Source of the DNA: Prevotella falsenii DSM 22864 = JCM 15124
GTDB lineage: Bacteria > Bacteroidota > Bacteroidia > Bacteroidales > Bacteroidaceae
Reading direction: 5' to 3'
Assembly: GCF_000613945.1 (NCBI RefSeq)
Contig: NZ_BAJY01000012.1
Span: 16,353 to 80,352, forward strand
Length of the DNA stretch: 64,000 bases
A program made the translations under genes and the position numbers. Under the pieces are notes generated by a model that did not search any database, had not been told where the DNA came from, and saw only the letters and a list, made by a program, of their open reading frames with translations. Numbering within the stretch: the stretch's first letter is position 1; the number at the start of each line of letters is the position of its first letter. Of the stretch, positions 29,234 to 39,087 are shown one piece after another.

Positions 29234-32200
29234 TTAGAATGTTACTGTAATACCACCAGAAATTGTTCTAACATTAGAGTAGAGTACGTTTGAAACTCCA
29301 CCATTAATAGACTGACGTGGGTCAAGACCTTTGCGCTTAGACCATAGCCACAAGTTGTCACCTACAGCATAAATACGAACCTTAGCAACACCATATTTAC
29401 GTGTTAACTTTGCTGGTAAAGTATATCCAAGGTTGATATTTTGTAGACTGAGGTAAGAAGCGGATGTCAGCCAGCGGTCAGAAGTTGATGTTGTATATTG
29501 GTCTTGACTTTGTACACGTGGGATATTAGAACCCTTGTTTTCAGGAGACCATGCTTTCAACAAGTCAGTGTGCATAGCACTACCACGGTTATGGTTCATT
29601 GATGCAGCGTAGTTGCTATCGTATACTTGACCACCAAGTTGGTATCCGAAGTCAATAGAAAAATCGAAGCCCTTCCAAGTAAAGTTTGTACCGAAGCCAC
29701 CATATACGTCAGGCAAAGATGTGCCACAGAGATGGTAAGTAGCATTTTCTGCATTATCAACCTTAACTCTCTCTTCCACGATTGGCTGACCATTCTTATC
29801 TAATTCATATTCGCCAGCAGCGTTCTTCTTGTACTTATCTTGCCAATAAAGTGCCTTACCAGTTTCAGGGTCTACACCGGCATATTTCTTCAAACGGAAT
29901 GTGTACATTGGTTTACCTTCACCATAGAAGAAATTACCACTGTTGTAACCTTGAACACCATCAACCCACATTGTCTTATTTGCATCAGCAATACGAGTAA
30001 TCTTATTCTTATAAGTTGTCAAGTTCAAGTGTGCCCCCCATTTAAAGTCGCGTGTGCGGATAATATCACCGAACAACTCAACTTCAAGACCACGGTTGCT
30101 CATATCACCAATGTTATCGTAGTAACCTGTCCATCCAAAAGTAAGTGGCAATGAGAAGAATGCAAGCATATCTTTTGTAGAGCGATCGAAGTAAACGATG
30201 CTACCTGTCAAGCGTTGACGGAAGAATGAGAAGTCGAAACCAACGTTAAACATTCCTTGCTTTTCCCAAGAAATCTTTTCATTACCACGAGATCTCTTAA
30301 CTGTAGCCACAGCATTGTCAGACGAAACGATAGAATATGTATTTGTGTAAAGGAACTGACCAATGTTGTCATTACCTTGTGCACCATAAGAAGCCTTGAA
30401 CTTCAACTCGTCTACCCAAGGAGCGTTGAACCAAGATTCTTTAGAGATAAGCCATGCACCACCTAACGACCAGAAATTACCCCAACGGTGATTTGGGTGG
30501 AACATAGAAGAGGCATCACGACGATAAGATACTTCTCCGAAATACTTATTGCCATAGCTGTAATTTATACGACCAAACCAACCTTCAGTATTGTATAGGC
30601 TGCTGGCAGAGTTTGTGCTTTTTGTTACAACAGCACCAGAAAGTTCAGCATAGTCTAAATCGAACATATTACTCTTAGTACCACTCAAAGATGTAGAAGT
30701 CAAGCGATAGTACTCATGACCAATCATAAAATCGAAGTCGTGGGAACCAAATACAGGTTTCCAATTCAAAACTTGTTGATAGTTGTATGACCATGTACGA
30801 CTATGACCTATCGTAACAGAGCCATTTTCGGTAGAATAAAGTCCAAACCAAGGATTAACTGTACCTTTAGAACGTTCCTCTTTCAAATAAACGCTATTAA
30901 CACTTCTGAAAGTTAAATCTTTCAAGAAACGAACATCAGCAGTAGCCACACCATTGAAAGTATTTCCATCAGCAAAGTCAAGGTTTACGCGGTTGTCAGA
31001 CAAGGCGTTTGATCCTGACATAAAAGGACGTAACAATCCAAGACCACTCTTGTTATCACCATAATCATAAGCATCAAGCCCTGATGCTTCATGGCGCATA
31101 ATATTCTTGTTTGCATCACGAAGATACAAAGGATAAATAGGGGCAATACGGGTAAAAGTAAACATATTTCCTGAATCGCTAGAAGTACCATTACCACCAT
31201 TTGCAGCATGTGTTGAATAGTGAGAATAGTTCATGTTACCACCAATACGCAACCAATCGTTGATTTGGTAATCAGCCTTCAAACGACCGGTGAAACGGCG
31301 GTAGTCAGAAGCTACTGTAATACCATCGTCCTGCAAATAGTTGATAGAGCCATAGAAAGTAGATTTATCCGTATTTCCTACTGCTGTTGCAGAATACTCT
31401 TGACGAAGAGCGTTACTGTAAATTGCATCGATCCAATTGTCCGGTTGGAGCCAATATTGCTGTCCGTCCTTACCAGTTACCATACGACCAAGAGTTGCAT
31501 TAGGATTCAATTTACCATCAGTACCTATGAGTCTTTCGCCAGTTGGATATGTGTAAACATTGTAACCCAAGCCATAGCTATCAGAACCTGTAAGTTTCTT
31601 ATTTGCCCAAATGTATGCTTTTTCAGGTGTCATACCCATACCGTCTTTTGCATCTGTTGCATAGTTGTAAAGACCCTTATAATACAATTCATAGTAAGCA
31701 GCAGGGTCATTGATATAATCATAATCAGGAATTGCACGAGACTTTGAACCCCACTTAGCATCAACGGTAATAGTACCACGGTCAGCGCGACCTGCCTTTG
31801 TTGTAATAATAATTACACCATTAGCACCACGGGCACCATAAAGCGCAGCAGAAGCAGCATCTTTGAGGACTGTCATGCTTTCAATATCCTGTGGGTTGAT
31901 AGATTTGATATCACCATCGAATGGAGAACCATCTACAACATACAAAGGAGCACCACCAGCATTGATAGAACCGATACCACGAATAAGGATACCTGATGAA
32001 GACCCCGGATCACCAGAGCTTTGTGTCATCTGCACACCTGATACTTTATTCTTCAAAGCATCAACAGCACTTGTTACTTGTACTTTTGTAATATCGCCAG
32101 ATTTCACAACAGCAGCCGAACCTGTAAATGCAGATTTCTTCTGTGTACCATAAGCTACTACCACAACTTCGTCCATGGTCTTGCTGTCTGATTCGAGAAC

Positions 32201-32470
32201 AACACGCATGTTTGGAGCAGCCTTCACTCTCTTAGGAGTCATACCTACATATGAAAATTCAAGCATAGCACTGGCAGGTACCCTCAACTCGAACTTACCG
32301 TCAAGGTCAGTCTGAGCACCATCAGTAGTACCGAGTACCTTAACTAAAGCTCCAATTACAGGTTGATTGTCCTCTGCCGAGATAACAACACCTGTAACAT
32401 GTGTCTGTGCCATAGCCATTCCTAAACTTAGGAAAAGGCAGGCGAGAAACATTGTTAGTCTTTTTTTCAT
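29234..32470 (-). CDS. SusC/RagA-family TonB-linked outer-membrane transporter
   Basis: TonB-dependent channel importing a nutrient delivered by the SusD partner. 1078 residues, with a signal peptide (1-22, cleavage after AMA) and a carboxypeptidase-like domain (about 24-105, VTGVVISAEDNQPVIGALVK). The linker DEVVVVAYGTQKKSAFTG leads into the plug (about 110-235, with GSINAGGAPLYVVDGSPFDG, SMTVLKDAASAALYGARGAN and GVIIITTKAG). The barrel ends in ..GGITVTF with a C-terminal Phe. A GTG four codons upstream is open, but the ATG at 32468-32470 starts the signal peptide (MKKRLTMFL). Confidence 0.96.
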   Translation of the reverse strand: MKKRLTMFLACLFLSLGMAMAQTHVTGVVISAEDNQPVIGALVKVLGTTDGAQTDLDGKFELRVPASAMLEFSYVGMTPKRVKAAPNMRVVLESDSKTMDEVVVVAYGTQKKSAFTGSAAVVKSGDITKVQVTSAVDALKNKVSGVQMTQSSGDPGSSSGILIRGIGSINAGGAPLYVVDGSPFDGDIKSINPQDIESMTVLKDAASAALYGARGANGVIIITTKAGRADRGTITVDAKWGSKSRAIPDYDYINDPAAYYELYYKGLYNYATDAKDGMGMTPEKAYIWANKKLTGSDSYGLGYNVYTYPTGERLIGTDGKLNPNATLGRMVTGKDGQQYWLQPDNWIDAIYSNALRQEYSATAVGNTDKSTFYGSINYLQDDGITVASDYRRFTGRLKADYQINDWLRIGGNMNYSHYSTHAANGGNGTSSDSGNMFTFTRIAPIYPLYLRDANKNIMRHEASGLDAYDYGDNKSGLGLLRPFMSGSNALSDNRVNLDFADGNTFNGVATADVRFLKDLTFRSVNSVYLKEERSKGTVNPWFGLYSTENGSVTIGHSRTWSYNYQQVLNWKPVFGSHDFDFMIGHEYYRLTSTSLSGTKSNMFDLDYAELSGAVVTKSTNSASSLYNTEGWFGRINYSYGNKYFGEVSYRRDASSMFHPNHRWGNFWSLGGAWLISKESWFNAPWVDELKFKASYGAQGNDNIGQFLYTNTYSIVSSDNAVATVKRSRGNEKISWEKQGMFNVGFDFSFFRQRLTGSIVYFDRSTKDMLAFFSLPLTFGWTGYYDNIGDMSNRGLEVELFGDIIRTRDFKWGAHLNLTTYKNKITRIADANKTMWVDGVQGYNSGNFFYGEGKPMYTFRLKKYAGVDPETGKALYWQDKYKKNAAGEYELDKNGQPIVEERVKVDNAENATYHLCGTSLPDVYGGFGTNFTWKGFDFSIDFGYQLGGQVYDSNYAASMNHNRGSAMHTDLLKAWSPENKGSNIPRVQSQDQYTTSTSDRWLTSASYLSLQNINLGYTLPAKLTRKYGVAKVRIYAVGDNLWLWSKRKGLDPRQSINGGVSNVLYSNVRTISGGITVTF

Positions 32471-32591
32471 AAAATCTCTCACTTTAAAATTTAATTATTA
32501 ACAGTTATTGATTCATTTTTGCTTGGGAACTCGTCCCATTTTCTCATAGCTTAGTTAAAAACGAAAGTGTTTTCATCTTTTAACGTAATTG

Positions 32592-32599
32592 CAAAGATA
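32592..32599 (-). promoter_or_regulatory. Promoter -7 element for the SusCD operon
   Basis: TATCTTTG on the minus strand, 121 bases upstream of the SusC ATG. The rest of 32471-32881 is AT-rich with no gene I can support; a 60-codon plus-strand frame at 32632 lacks any supporting signal. Confidence 0.55.
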
Positions 32600-32881
32600 A
32601 TATTTCGTACTTAACGAAACAAATAAAATTAATGAAACGACCTCTTTTTTTACTTTTATTAACGATAAAAGGATTAAACCTTAATGAAAGGCGGCTAAAA
32701 TCTCTTTGTAATGTTAGTATGCAAGGTATTAAAGCATCGTTTGTCTATGGATACAAGCGCAAAAACGTAATTATGATAAGACGGAATGGAAAAAGATGTA
32801 AATATAACAAATAATGCAATATGCGTTTCAAAGGTGCTGACAGATACTCTTATTATAATGTAGGCATACAGAGCGAATATC

Positions 32882-33784
32882 TCATTCTTTTTCCAAATAG
32901 GACGCAAGTGTCTGCCGTATGTATTCCTTAAAAGCATCGTTTTCGAGAATGTCAATATCGGAATACAGACCGAGAACAAAGCGACCCAGTCCTCGGAAGT
33001 CGCAAACTTCGATGTCAAGCAGCCAGTGTTTCCCATCAATAACGGAGAGATACTTTGCCCCATGCGGATATTCTTCCAAGAAAATATTATGGGCGAGTTG
33101 CCCAAGACGAAGTTTTACGTTATGATGTTCTTCGCCACTGAACATAAAAATGTCGGTAAAGACTTGCCGATGACAATGCTCGTATATCCACGGAGCGTCT
33201 ATTTCTTCGATACGTTGCATACGATTAAGACGGAAAGTCTTGTTCATTTTCGACTTAATCTCGTGGCAACGCACATCTTGGTTATTGTTCATCAGGAAGA
33301 AAGGTTCGACAATACGGTCGGAAACAGAATGGCTATGCGGACTGGAATAACCTACAAGGCGAAGCATCTTTTTGTTTTCGATGGCATGCGTAATGATTTT
33401 CACATTATTAATATATGTCTGTTGCTTTGCCGTGCTTACGCTATGCGAAAAGTTGTAGGCACGGTCGAGCTTTGCACGCAGCTGATTTACCATATCGCTG
33501 CTGTTGCCTGTCATAAGCAATACATTATATATAGTACGCACTTCGGCATCGGTGAACTGAAGGGTTTGCGACAAAGTGGTGAAGAAAGGTGAACGACGGT
33601 CGATATGATACTTGTCGCCTTGCTTGAAAAGGATAAACCCTGCCGACTTTATAAAGTCGAGCAGATAGTATATTTGCCGACGCGAGATGTTCATCTTCTT
33701 GCTCAATTCAACGGCAGAATAGCCTACCGAATCGGCAAGCAGCAGAATAAGCTGAAGTTCGTTTTGAAGTTTGGAATAGCGCAT
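32882..33784 (-). CDS. WYL-domain transcriptional regulator
   Basis: 300-residue DNA-binding regulator. An N-terminal winged helix-turn-helix (about 1-60, MRYSKLQNELQLILLLAD then LSKKMNISRRQIYYLLDFIK) precedes a WYL ligand-sensing domain (about 115-200, KMLRLVGYSSPHSHSVSDRI and IVEPFFLMNNNQDVRCHEI). A C-terminal extension (DIEVCDFRGLGRFVLGLYSD) is typical of the family. WYL regulators often answer to nucleic-acid or nucleotide signals. The upstream in-frame TTG (33844) would add 20 residues and is less likely than the ATG at 33782-33784. It lies just upstream of SusC on the same strand, but SusC has its own promoter, so a regulatory link is only inferred. Confidence 0.85.
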   Translation of the reverse strand: MRYSKLQNELQLILLLADSVGYSAVELSKKMNISRRQIYYLLDFIKSAGFILFKQGDKYHIDRRSPFFTTLSQTLQFTDAEVRTIYNVLLMTGNSSDMVNQLRAKLDRAYNFSHSVSTAKQQTYINNVKIITHAIENKKMLRLVGYSSPHSHSVSDRIVEPFFLMNNNQDVRCHEIKSKMNKTFRLNRMQRIEEIDAPWIYEHCHRQVFTDIFMFSGEEHHNVKLRLGQLAHNIFLEEYPHGAKYLSVIDGKHWLLDIEVCDFRGLGRFVLGLYSDIDILENDAFKEYIRQTLASYLEKE

Positions 33785-33890
33785 AGGCAAATTTTGAATG
33801 AATGTTTTATAATTTCTTTCCGCTTCATCGCATTGAGCGGACAAGGCAAAGTGTTTTCAGACGAAAAGAACTAAGAAAGCAACCGAATGA

Positions 33891-34499
33891 TTAATCTTTA
33901 AAATCGATACTCAGTTCTTCGGGCGGAAGCAGGGTGAAGGATTTACGATGGTGGGGCGAAACGCCATACGCTTTAATGGCTGCACGGTGTTTCTTGGTGG
34001 GATAACCTTTGTTCGACATCCAGTTGTATTGCGGAAACTCTTCGGCAATCGCCTTCATATAATCGTCGCGATAGGTTTTTGCGAGGATTGAAGCCGCAGC
34101 AATGGAAAGATATTTGCCATCGCCTTTCACGATGGTTGTGTGCGGCACGTCGTGGTAAGGCTTAAAGCGGTTGCCGTCTACGATAATAGCTTCGGGGCGA
34201 ATGCTGAGCGCATCTAACGCCCGGTGCATGGCAAGAATACTGGCATTGAGAATGTTTATCTCGTCAATCTCCTCTGCCGTAACCACTCCAACCGCCCAAG
34301 CAAGGGCATCTTTCTCTATCATAGAACGCAGCAAGTAGCGTTTTCTTTCTGAAAGCTGTTTAGAATCGTTCAGCATTTCGTTCTCGTAATCGGGCGGAAG
34401 TATAACAGCCGCAGCAAAGACACTGCCTGCCAAACAACCACGTCCTGCCTCGTCGCAACCTGCTTCCACCTTATTTATATAGTAAGCACTCTTCAACAT
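33891..34499 (-). CDS. rnhB: Ribonuclease HII
   Basis: Cytosolic endonuclease cutting RNA in RNA-DNA hybrids and single ribonucleotides in DNA. 202 residues, with the metal-binding motif [15 protein letters not shown] (Asp16, Glu17). [18 protein letters not shown] and the late [20 protein letters not shown] are all standard RNase HII blocks. The end ([10 protein letters not shown]) is intact. A TACCTTTG promoter lies about 50 bases upstream and overlaps the region of a divergent promoter. Confidence 0.96.
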   Translation of the reverse strand: MLKSAYYINKVEAGCDEAGRGCLAGSVFAAAVILPPDYENEMLNDSKQLSERKRYLLRSMIEKDALAWAVGVVTAEEIDEINILNASILAMHRALDALSIRPEAIIVDGNRFKPYHDVPHTTIVKGDGKYLSIAAASILAKTYRDDYMKAIAEEFPQYNWMSNKGYPTKKHRAAIKAYGVSPHHRKSFTLLPPEELSIDFKD

Positions 34500-34547
34500 A
34501 TTAACTTTATATAACTAAACTTTTTATCTGATTGAACATCTACTGCA

Positions 34548-34555
34548 CAAAGGTA
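34548..34555 (-). promoter_or_regulatory. Promoter -7 element for rnhB
   Basis: TACCTTTG on the minus strand, 48 bases before the rnhB ATG. It is 3 bases from the plus-strand -7 element at 34559. Confidence 0.55.
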
Positions 34556-34558
34556 GTG

Positions 34559-34566
34559 TATTTTTG
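34559..34566 (+). promoter_or_regulatory. Promoter -7 element for the small membrane protein gene
   Basis: TATTTTTG on the plus strand, an exact TAnnTTTG match, 34 bases before the ATG at 34601. Its position rules out the upstream ATG at 34532 as the start. Confidence 0.55.
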
Positions 34567-34600
34567 CCGGCAGAAAAAGAAAAAACAAAAAGAAATAAGT

Positions 34601-34876
34601 ATGAAAAGAGAAATAAGTATGGCAACTGCCAACAGCAACAGCGAAAGTTTGGAAATGGTTCGTAACCTCAAAGCATGGGCAACAACCCCTACAAAGTGGT
34701 TGCGGAAATATTACAGTGCAATGCTGGAAGAGGAAGTCAGCAGCCGTCAGGCTTCGCTACTGACGCAGGCACAGATAGCTTTGTTTCTATCGGTATTCGC
34801 TACAACCAATAGCTTTCTACTAAAAGCAGGGTTCGTGGCGTGGCTATTGGTGTGCGTATTGGGGTTAAAGAAATGA
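34601..34876 (+). CDS. Small membrane protein of unknown function
   Basis: 91 residues starting MKREISMATANSN. Residues 1-55 are polar and helical (MVRNLKAWATTPTKWLRKYY). Two hydrophobic stretches at about 56-71 (AQIALFLSVFATTNSF) and 76-88 (AGFVAWLLVCVLG) end in LKK, suggesting a hairpin in the inner membrane. A second start (MATANSN, 34619) is also possible, because the DNA around the two ATGs is a short duplication (GAAATAAGTATG twice). No family recognised. Divergent from rnhB. Confidence 0.6.
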   Translation: MKREISMATANSNSESLEMVRNLKAWATTPTKWLRKYYSAMLEEEVSSRQASLLTQAQIALFLSVFATTNSFLLKAGFVAWLLVCVLGLKK

Positions 34877-34910
34877 ACGAAACTACGCCTGCACACCTTT
34901 ACGATTAAGA

Positions 34911-35115
34911 AAAAAGCAGACAAGAAAAACGTAAATATTTTTCACAAGCATAGCTATCGTGTAACTTATTATTTATCAACGCATTACAAAACCTATTGTT
35001 TTGCGTTCCAAAACCGTAGGTTTTGCACGGTAAAAGCGTAGGTTTTACATCGCAAAACCTACGCTTTTGCAACGTCAAAGCGCAGTTATCATTTTTTAAG
35101 GGAATATCCTTTACA
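34911..35115 (-). repeat. Dispersed intergenic repeat, copy E
   Basis: Minus-orientation copy between the small membrane protein and the end of sufS. Arms are CCGTAGGTTTTGCACGG, TAAAAGCGTAGGTTTTAC and GCAAAACCTACGCTTTTG; the second and third pair. It has the ACGTAAATATTTTTCACAAGC lead but no TIR module. Confidence 0.8.
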
Positions 35116-35175
35116 AAATAAGGGCAGTTTAAACAAACAACAATCCTTAAAATATAAATGTTCAAGAGCTATTTG

Positions 35176-36413
35176 CTAAAACATTTTGACCACTCGCTTA
35201 ATGCCTGCAACAAGAGTGTCTATCTCTTCTTTTGTATTGTAGAGTGCAAACGAAGCACGAACTGTTCCTGCAATATTAAAACGTTCCATAAGCGGTTGGG
35301 CGCAATGATGACCTGTGCGCACTGCAATTCCGAGTTGGTCGAGGAGCGTTCCCAAATCCATCGGGTGTATATCGCCAACAAGGAAACTTATGGCAGCGTC
35401 GTGATTAGCTACCGCAGCAGTAGTGTCGTTGGGCACACCGAAGAAGCGAATATCGGGAATACTGCGCATCTGCTCTATGGCATAGGCAGTAAGCATTTGC
35501 TCGTGCTGATGTATGTTCTCCATTCCAAGTCCGGCAATATAGTCAAGCGCAGTTGCCAAACCGTGGGTGGCTACATAGTCGGGCGTACCCGCTTCGAACT
35601 TCAGAGGGGGACGTTCGAAGGTTGTACCGCTGAAACTTACACGCTCTATCATTTCGCCACCACCCTGATAAGGCGGCAACTTGTCTAACCATTCTTTCTT
35701 TCCGTAAAGCACACCAATGCCCGTAGGACCATAAACCTTGTGCCCGCTGAAAGCAAAGAACTCGCAATCCAACTCCTGCACATCGACCGTAAAGTGAGGA
35801 ACGCTCTGTGCGCCGTCGAGCATTATGGGAATATCGTGTGCGTGAGCGATGCGAACGATTTCACGAACAGGATTAATCGTACCCATTACGTTGCTGACGT
35901 GGGCTACACTGACGAGTTTTGTCTTCTCGGTAATAAGGTGTTGGAAAGCCTCCATGTCGAACATACCTTCGTCGTCGATAGGGATTACTTTCAGAACAAT
36001 GCCACGACGCCGGGCAAGAATTTGCAAGGCACGATATTGGAATGATGTTCTACGTTGGAAACAATTATCTCGTCGCCTTCCTGCATAAAACCTTCGCAGA
36101 AGGAAGAAGCCACAAGGTTAAGGCTCTCGGTGGTGCCACGTGTGAACACAATCTCGGCAGTGGAACGGGCATTGATAAACTTCCGCACCGTTTCGCGCGC
36201 AGCTTCGTGCAGGTCGGTAGCTTGCTGAGAAAGCCAATGAATGCCGCGATGCACATTTGCATTTACGTTGAGATACTCGTCGCGCATAGCGTCCAACACG
36301 CAAAGAGGTTTCTGCGTTGTTGCCGCATTGTCGAGATAAACCAACGGTTTTCCGTAAACCGTGCGTGAAAGGATTGGAAAATCGGCACGCACCTTATATA
36401 TATCGTACATCAT
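35176..36413 (-). CDS. sufS: Cysteine desulfurase SufS, frame break at 36025
   Basis: PLP enzyme taking sulfur from cysteine for iron-sulfur cluster assembly. Family marks: VYLDNAATTQKPLCVLDAM, NANVHRGIHWLSQQATD, TRGTTESLNLVASSF, VEHHSNIVP, then PLP lysine in FFAFSGHKVYGPTG (about Lys226) and the active cysteine in AVRTGHHCAQPLM. The frame breaks after HHSNIVP. Restoring one base (CCTTGG for CCTTG on the coding strand) gives IVPWQILARRRGIVLKV and a 412-residue protein. It is last gene of the suf operon, 9 bases past sufD. Confidence 0.93.
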
Positions 36414-36422
36414 CTTTACTTT

Positions 36423-37766
36423 TCATTGGCACAGCTTGCACCCGCCACACTTGTCAAGTTCGCCCCGGAAGCGTTTTTCCACCAAGTGATGGAGTCGGTC
36501 GCGGAGCGGAACAAGTTCCATTTTATCGATTACTTCGTTCACGAAAGCAAACTCAAGGAGGAGTTTTGCCTCGCGTTTGTCGATGCCACGCTGCTGCATA
36601 TAGAAGAGTGCGGCATCGTTCAGCTGCCCAACCGTTGAGCCATGATTGCACTGAACATCGTCTGCATAGATTTCAAGCATAGGCTGGGTGTACATGTGGG
36701 CAGTGGAAGCAGCACACAGGTTCTGGTTCACTTCGTGCGAAAGGGTCTTCTGTGCGTCTTTTGCCACATAGATAAGACCTGCGAAAGCACCCACGGCATG
36801 GTCGTCGAGCACATACTTGTAGAGTTGATTGCTCGTGCAATTGCCCACCGCGTGGTTGATGACAGTATTGTTATCAACGTGCTGATGCTTGTCGGCAACC
36901 ACGCAACCGTTCAGGAAACATTCGCTGCCTTCGCCGCTGAAAGTCAAATCGAGCTTGTTGCGGGTTACGCCATTATGAAGTGTGATAATGTTGTGCGACA
37001 CACGGCTGTTGCTTTTCTGGTCAATGTAAACATTCGAAATGCGCACATTCTTCAAATGGGTTTCCTCCAAACAGTTCAGTTCCAACTTTGCATTGTCGCC
37101 AACGTATGCCTCGATTACCTGCGTAGCAAGGAAGTTGCGGTCGTCGGCAGAGTCGTCGCAAAAGAGCATTGAAAGCTCCGCTCCTTCTTCGAGCACGATG
37201 AGTATGCGACGATTGAGCATAAGGTCTACATCGGAACGAAGAATGTTAATAACCTGTATGGTGCGGTCGGCTTTTACGCCTTTCGGCACATAAACGAACA
37301 AGCCGTCCTGTGCCAGCATTGTGTTGAAAGCCGTCAAGGCGTCTTTAGCTGTATCGGCGAGCTTGGCATAATGGTTGGTTATGATTTCGTCATGTGTCTT
37401 AATGGCGTTCGAGAAGCTATCGACAACAATGCCATCGTTGAGCTGCGCGTTGGGCATTTGGTCGTTGTAGAACCGGTCGTTCACAACGAAATAGAGCGAA
37501 GTGCTGAGGTTTGGAACGTCGCACTTAAACTCTTCATAAGGATTGATGGGCATTTTCAATCGCTGCAAATTCAATCCATAATCGGGTGCAAACAGCTTTG
37601 GAATATCCGTATATTTGTAGCGTTCCACCTTTTTCGTGGGAAAGCCCTGTACCTTGAAATCTTCGAAAGCCTTGTCGCGCACCTTGTTCAAGACGTCGCA
37701 GGAATGTTGCTTTATCATTCCTTGCGCCTCGTTATATAAGTCTATATATTGTTTTTCGCTTTGCAT
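36423..37766 (-). CDS. sufD: Fe-S assembly protein SufD
   Basis: Component of the SufBC2D scaffold that builds iron-sulfur clusters. 447 residues. An N-terminal helical region (FPTKKVERYKYTDIPKLFAP) is followed by a right-handed beta-helix core with GLFVYVPKGVKADRTIQVIN, and the C-terminal block VQCNHGSTVGQLNDAALFYM plus RGIDKREAKLLLEFAFVNEV shared with SufB. A terminal CGGCKLC tail is present. It starts 11 bases past the sufC stop and sits 9 bases from sufS. No frame problem seen. Confidence 0.95.
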   Translation of the reverse strand: MQSEKQYIDLYNEAQGMIKQHSCDVLNKVRDKAFEDFKVQGFPTKKVERYKYTDIPKLFAPDYGLNLQRLKMPINPYEEFKCDVPNLSTSLYFVVNDRFYNDQMPNAQLNDGIVVDSFSNAIKTHDEIITNHYAKLADTAKDALTAFNTMLAQDGLFVYVPKGVKADRTIQVINILRSDVDLMLNRRILIVLEEGAELSMLFCDDSADDRNFLATQVIEAYVGDNAKLELNCLEETHLKNVRISNVYIDQKSNSRVSHNIITLHNGVTRNKLDLTFSGEGSECFLNGCVVADKHQHVDNNTVINHAVGNCTSNQLYKYVLDDHAVGAFAGLIYVAKDAQKTLSHEVNQNLCAASTAHMYTQPMLEIYADDVQCNHGSTVGQLNDAALFYMQQRGIDKREAKLLLEFAFVNEVIDKMELVPLRDRLHHLVEKRFRGELDKCGGCKLCQ

Positions 37767-37777
37767 GTTCAGCCTTT

Positions 37778-38529
37778 CTATTTGTCTGCTTCCGCCTTTA
37801 TCCAGTCGTAGCCACGCTTTTCTATTTCGCCGGCAAGTTCGGGTCCGCCTGTCTTTACGATGCGTCCGTTGTAAAGAATGTGTACCACGTTTGGTTTTAT
37901 CATATCCAAAAGTCGGTCGTAGTGGGTGATAACGATGGTTGAAGTTTCCGAAGTGTGCATTTTGTTCACACCGTCGGCAACGATGCGCATAGCATCTACG
38001 TCGAGTCCGGAGTCGGTTTCGTCCAAGATGCTGAGCTTCGGCTGCAACATTGCCATCTGGAAAATTTCGTTGCGTTTCTTTTCACCACCCGAAAAGCCTT
38101 CGTTTACGGAACGATGCGAGAGTTTGAGTCTAAGCCCACGAGGTCGCGTTTCTCGCGCATCAGCTTCATGAAGTCGGCAGCTTTCAAAGGTTCCAAGCCT
38201 TGATACTTGCGCTTTGCATTCACGGCGGTCTTCATGAAATTGGTCATACTCACGCCCGGAATTTCCACCGGATACTGGAACGAAAGGAAGATGCCTTCGT
38301 TGGCACGTTCGTCTGCGCCCATTTCCAAGAGGTCTTTACCATTGAATATAGCCGAACCATCGGTTACGGTGTACAACGGATTGCCCGTGAGCACTGCGCT
38401 GAGGGTTGATTTTCCGGAACCATTCGGTCCCATGATGGCATGTATTTCGCCATCTTTTACGGTAAGGTCGATGCCTTTTAATATTTCTTTATCTGCAATA
38501 GTAGCGTGCAGATTTCTTACTTCTAACAT
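37778..38529 (-). CDS. sufC: Fe-S assembly ATPase SufC, frame break at 38123-38125
   Basis: ABC-type ATPase driving the SufBCD scaffold. Walker A is GPNGSGKST at about 34-42, the Q-loop region is [13 protein letters not shown], signature [15 protein letters not shown], Walker [12 protein letters not shown] and switch His in [11 protein letters not shown]. The frame breaks at VGLDSN. The coding strand has three A's (TCAAACTC) where four give [19 protein letters not shown] and a 250-residue protein, the usual length. As written, the product would lose its signature motif and Walker B. The sufC context and motifs make a real null unlikely. Confidence 0.94.
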
Positions 38530-38600
38530 ATTGTTTTTGTATTATCGTTTCTTGAATAATAAATTATCTAATGCTCCTACAAAGATATTTCCTACGAATT

Positions 38601-38915
38601 CTAAGAAGACTTCTCCCATCGCTTGTCCGAAAGTATAGTCTCTATCTTCCAACGTGCTCTTTCAAGAGCTTTTTCCTGCTCTGCAAACAGACTTGGAGGG
38701 TCGGGAACATAGAACGGACCACAGCGAAAAGCCTGCGGTGCAATCTTTACATCGTCGGCTCTGCGGTAGGTCATAACAGTTTGCGAAGCGCAGAGCGTAT
38801 CGCTTTTTACTTTCTGTTCTATGACGTATTTCTGCCACTCTTTGGGTTGCCAGTCTTGAGCATTCAAAACAGAAACAGCCAAAAACAGCCCTGCCGTCAG
38901 CATTTTTCTTTTCAT
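38601..38915 (-). CDS. Small exported protein inside the suf operon
   Basis: 104 residues, not recognised. Residues 1-19 form a signal peptide (MKRKMLTAGLFLAVSVLNA). The mature part is polar, with WQPKEWQKYVIEQKVKSDTL, two cysteines (ASQTV... preceded by LC, and FRCGPFYVPDPPSL), and a basic helical end. It has no lipobox or T9SS tail and would lie in the periplasm. It sits between sufB and sufC, where Bacteroidota suf operons usually have nothing. 71 bases separate it from sufC; 172 bases with a tandem repeat separate it from sufB. A role in Fe-S assembly is not implied by its sequence. Confidence 0.65.
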   Translation of the reverse strand: MKRKMLTAGLFLAVSVLNAQDWQPKEWQKYVIEQKVKSDTLCASQTVMTYRRADDVKIAPQAFRCGPFYVPDPPSLFAEQEKALERARWKIETILSDKRWEKSS

Positions 38916-39002
38916 CTGTTAGTTTCTTTTCAATGGATATTCTATATCTTTCGTATTGTTTCTTTTCTATTCTGAAAAAGCTGTTCGAGAGTCTCCTTTA
39001 AA

Positions 39003-39085
39003 TCGCTCGGTATCTTTTCGAAGATTGCTCGGTATCTTTTTGCAGTTCGCTCGGTATCTTTTTAGAGTTCGCTCGGTATCTTTCG
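39003..39085. repeat. Four tandem 22-bp repeats after sufB
   Basis: The core GCTCGGTATCTTT occurs at 39005, 39027, 39049 and 39071, exactly 22 bases apart, with flanking bases mostly shared (TTCG before it). The array ends three bases before the sufB stop codon and lies upstream of the small exported gene. Confidence 0.8.
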
Positions 39086-39087
39086 TT

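Noticed and set aside
32632..32814. 60-codon plus-strand frame upstream of SusC
   Set aside because: It overlaps the SusC leader region in the opposite direction and has no promoter or recognisable product.
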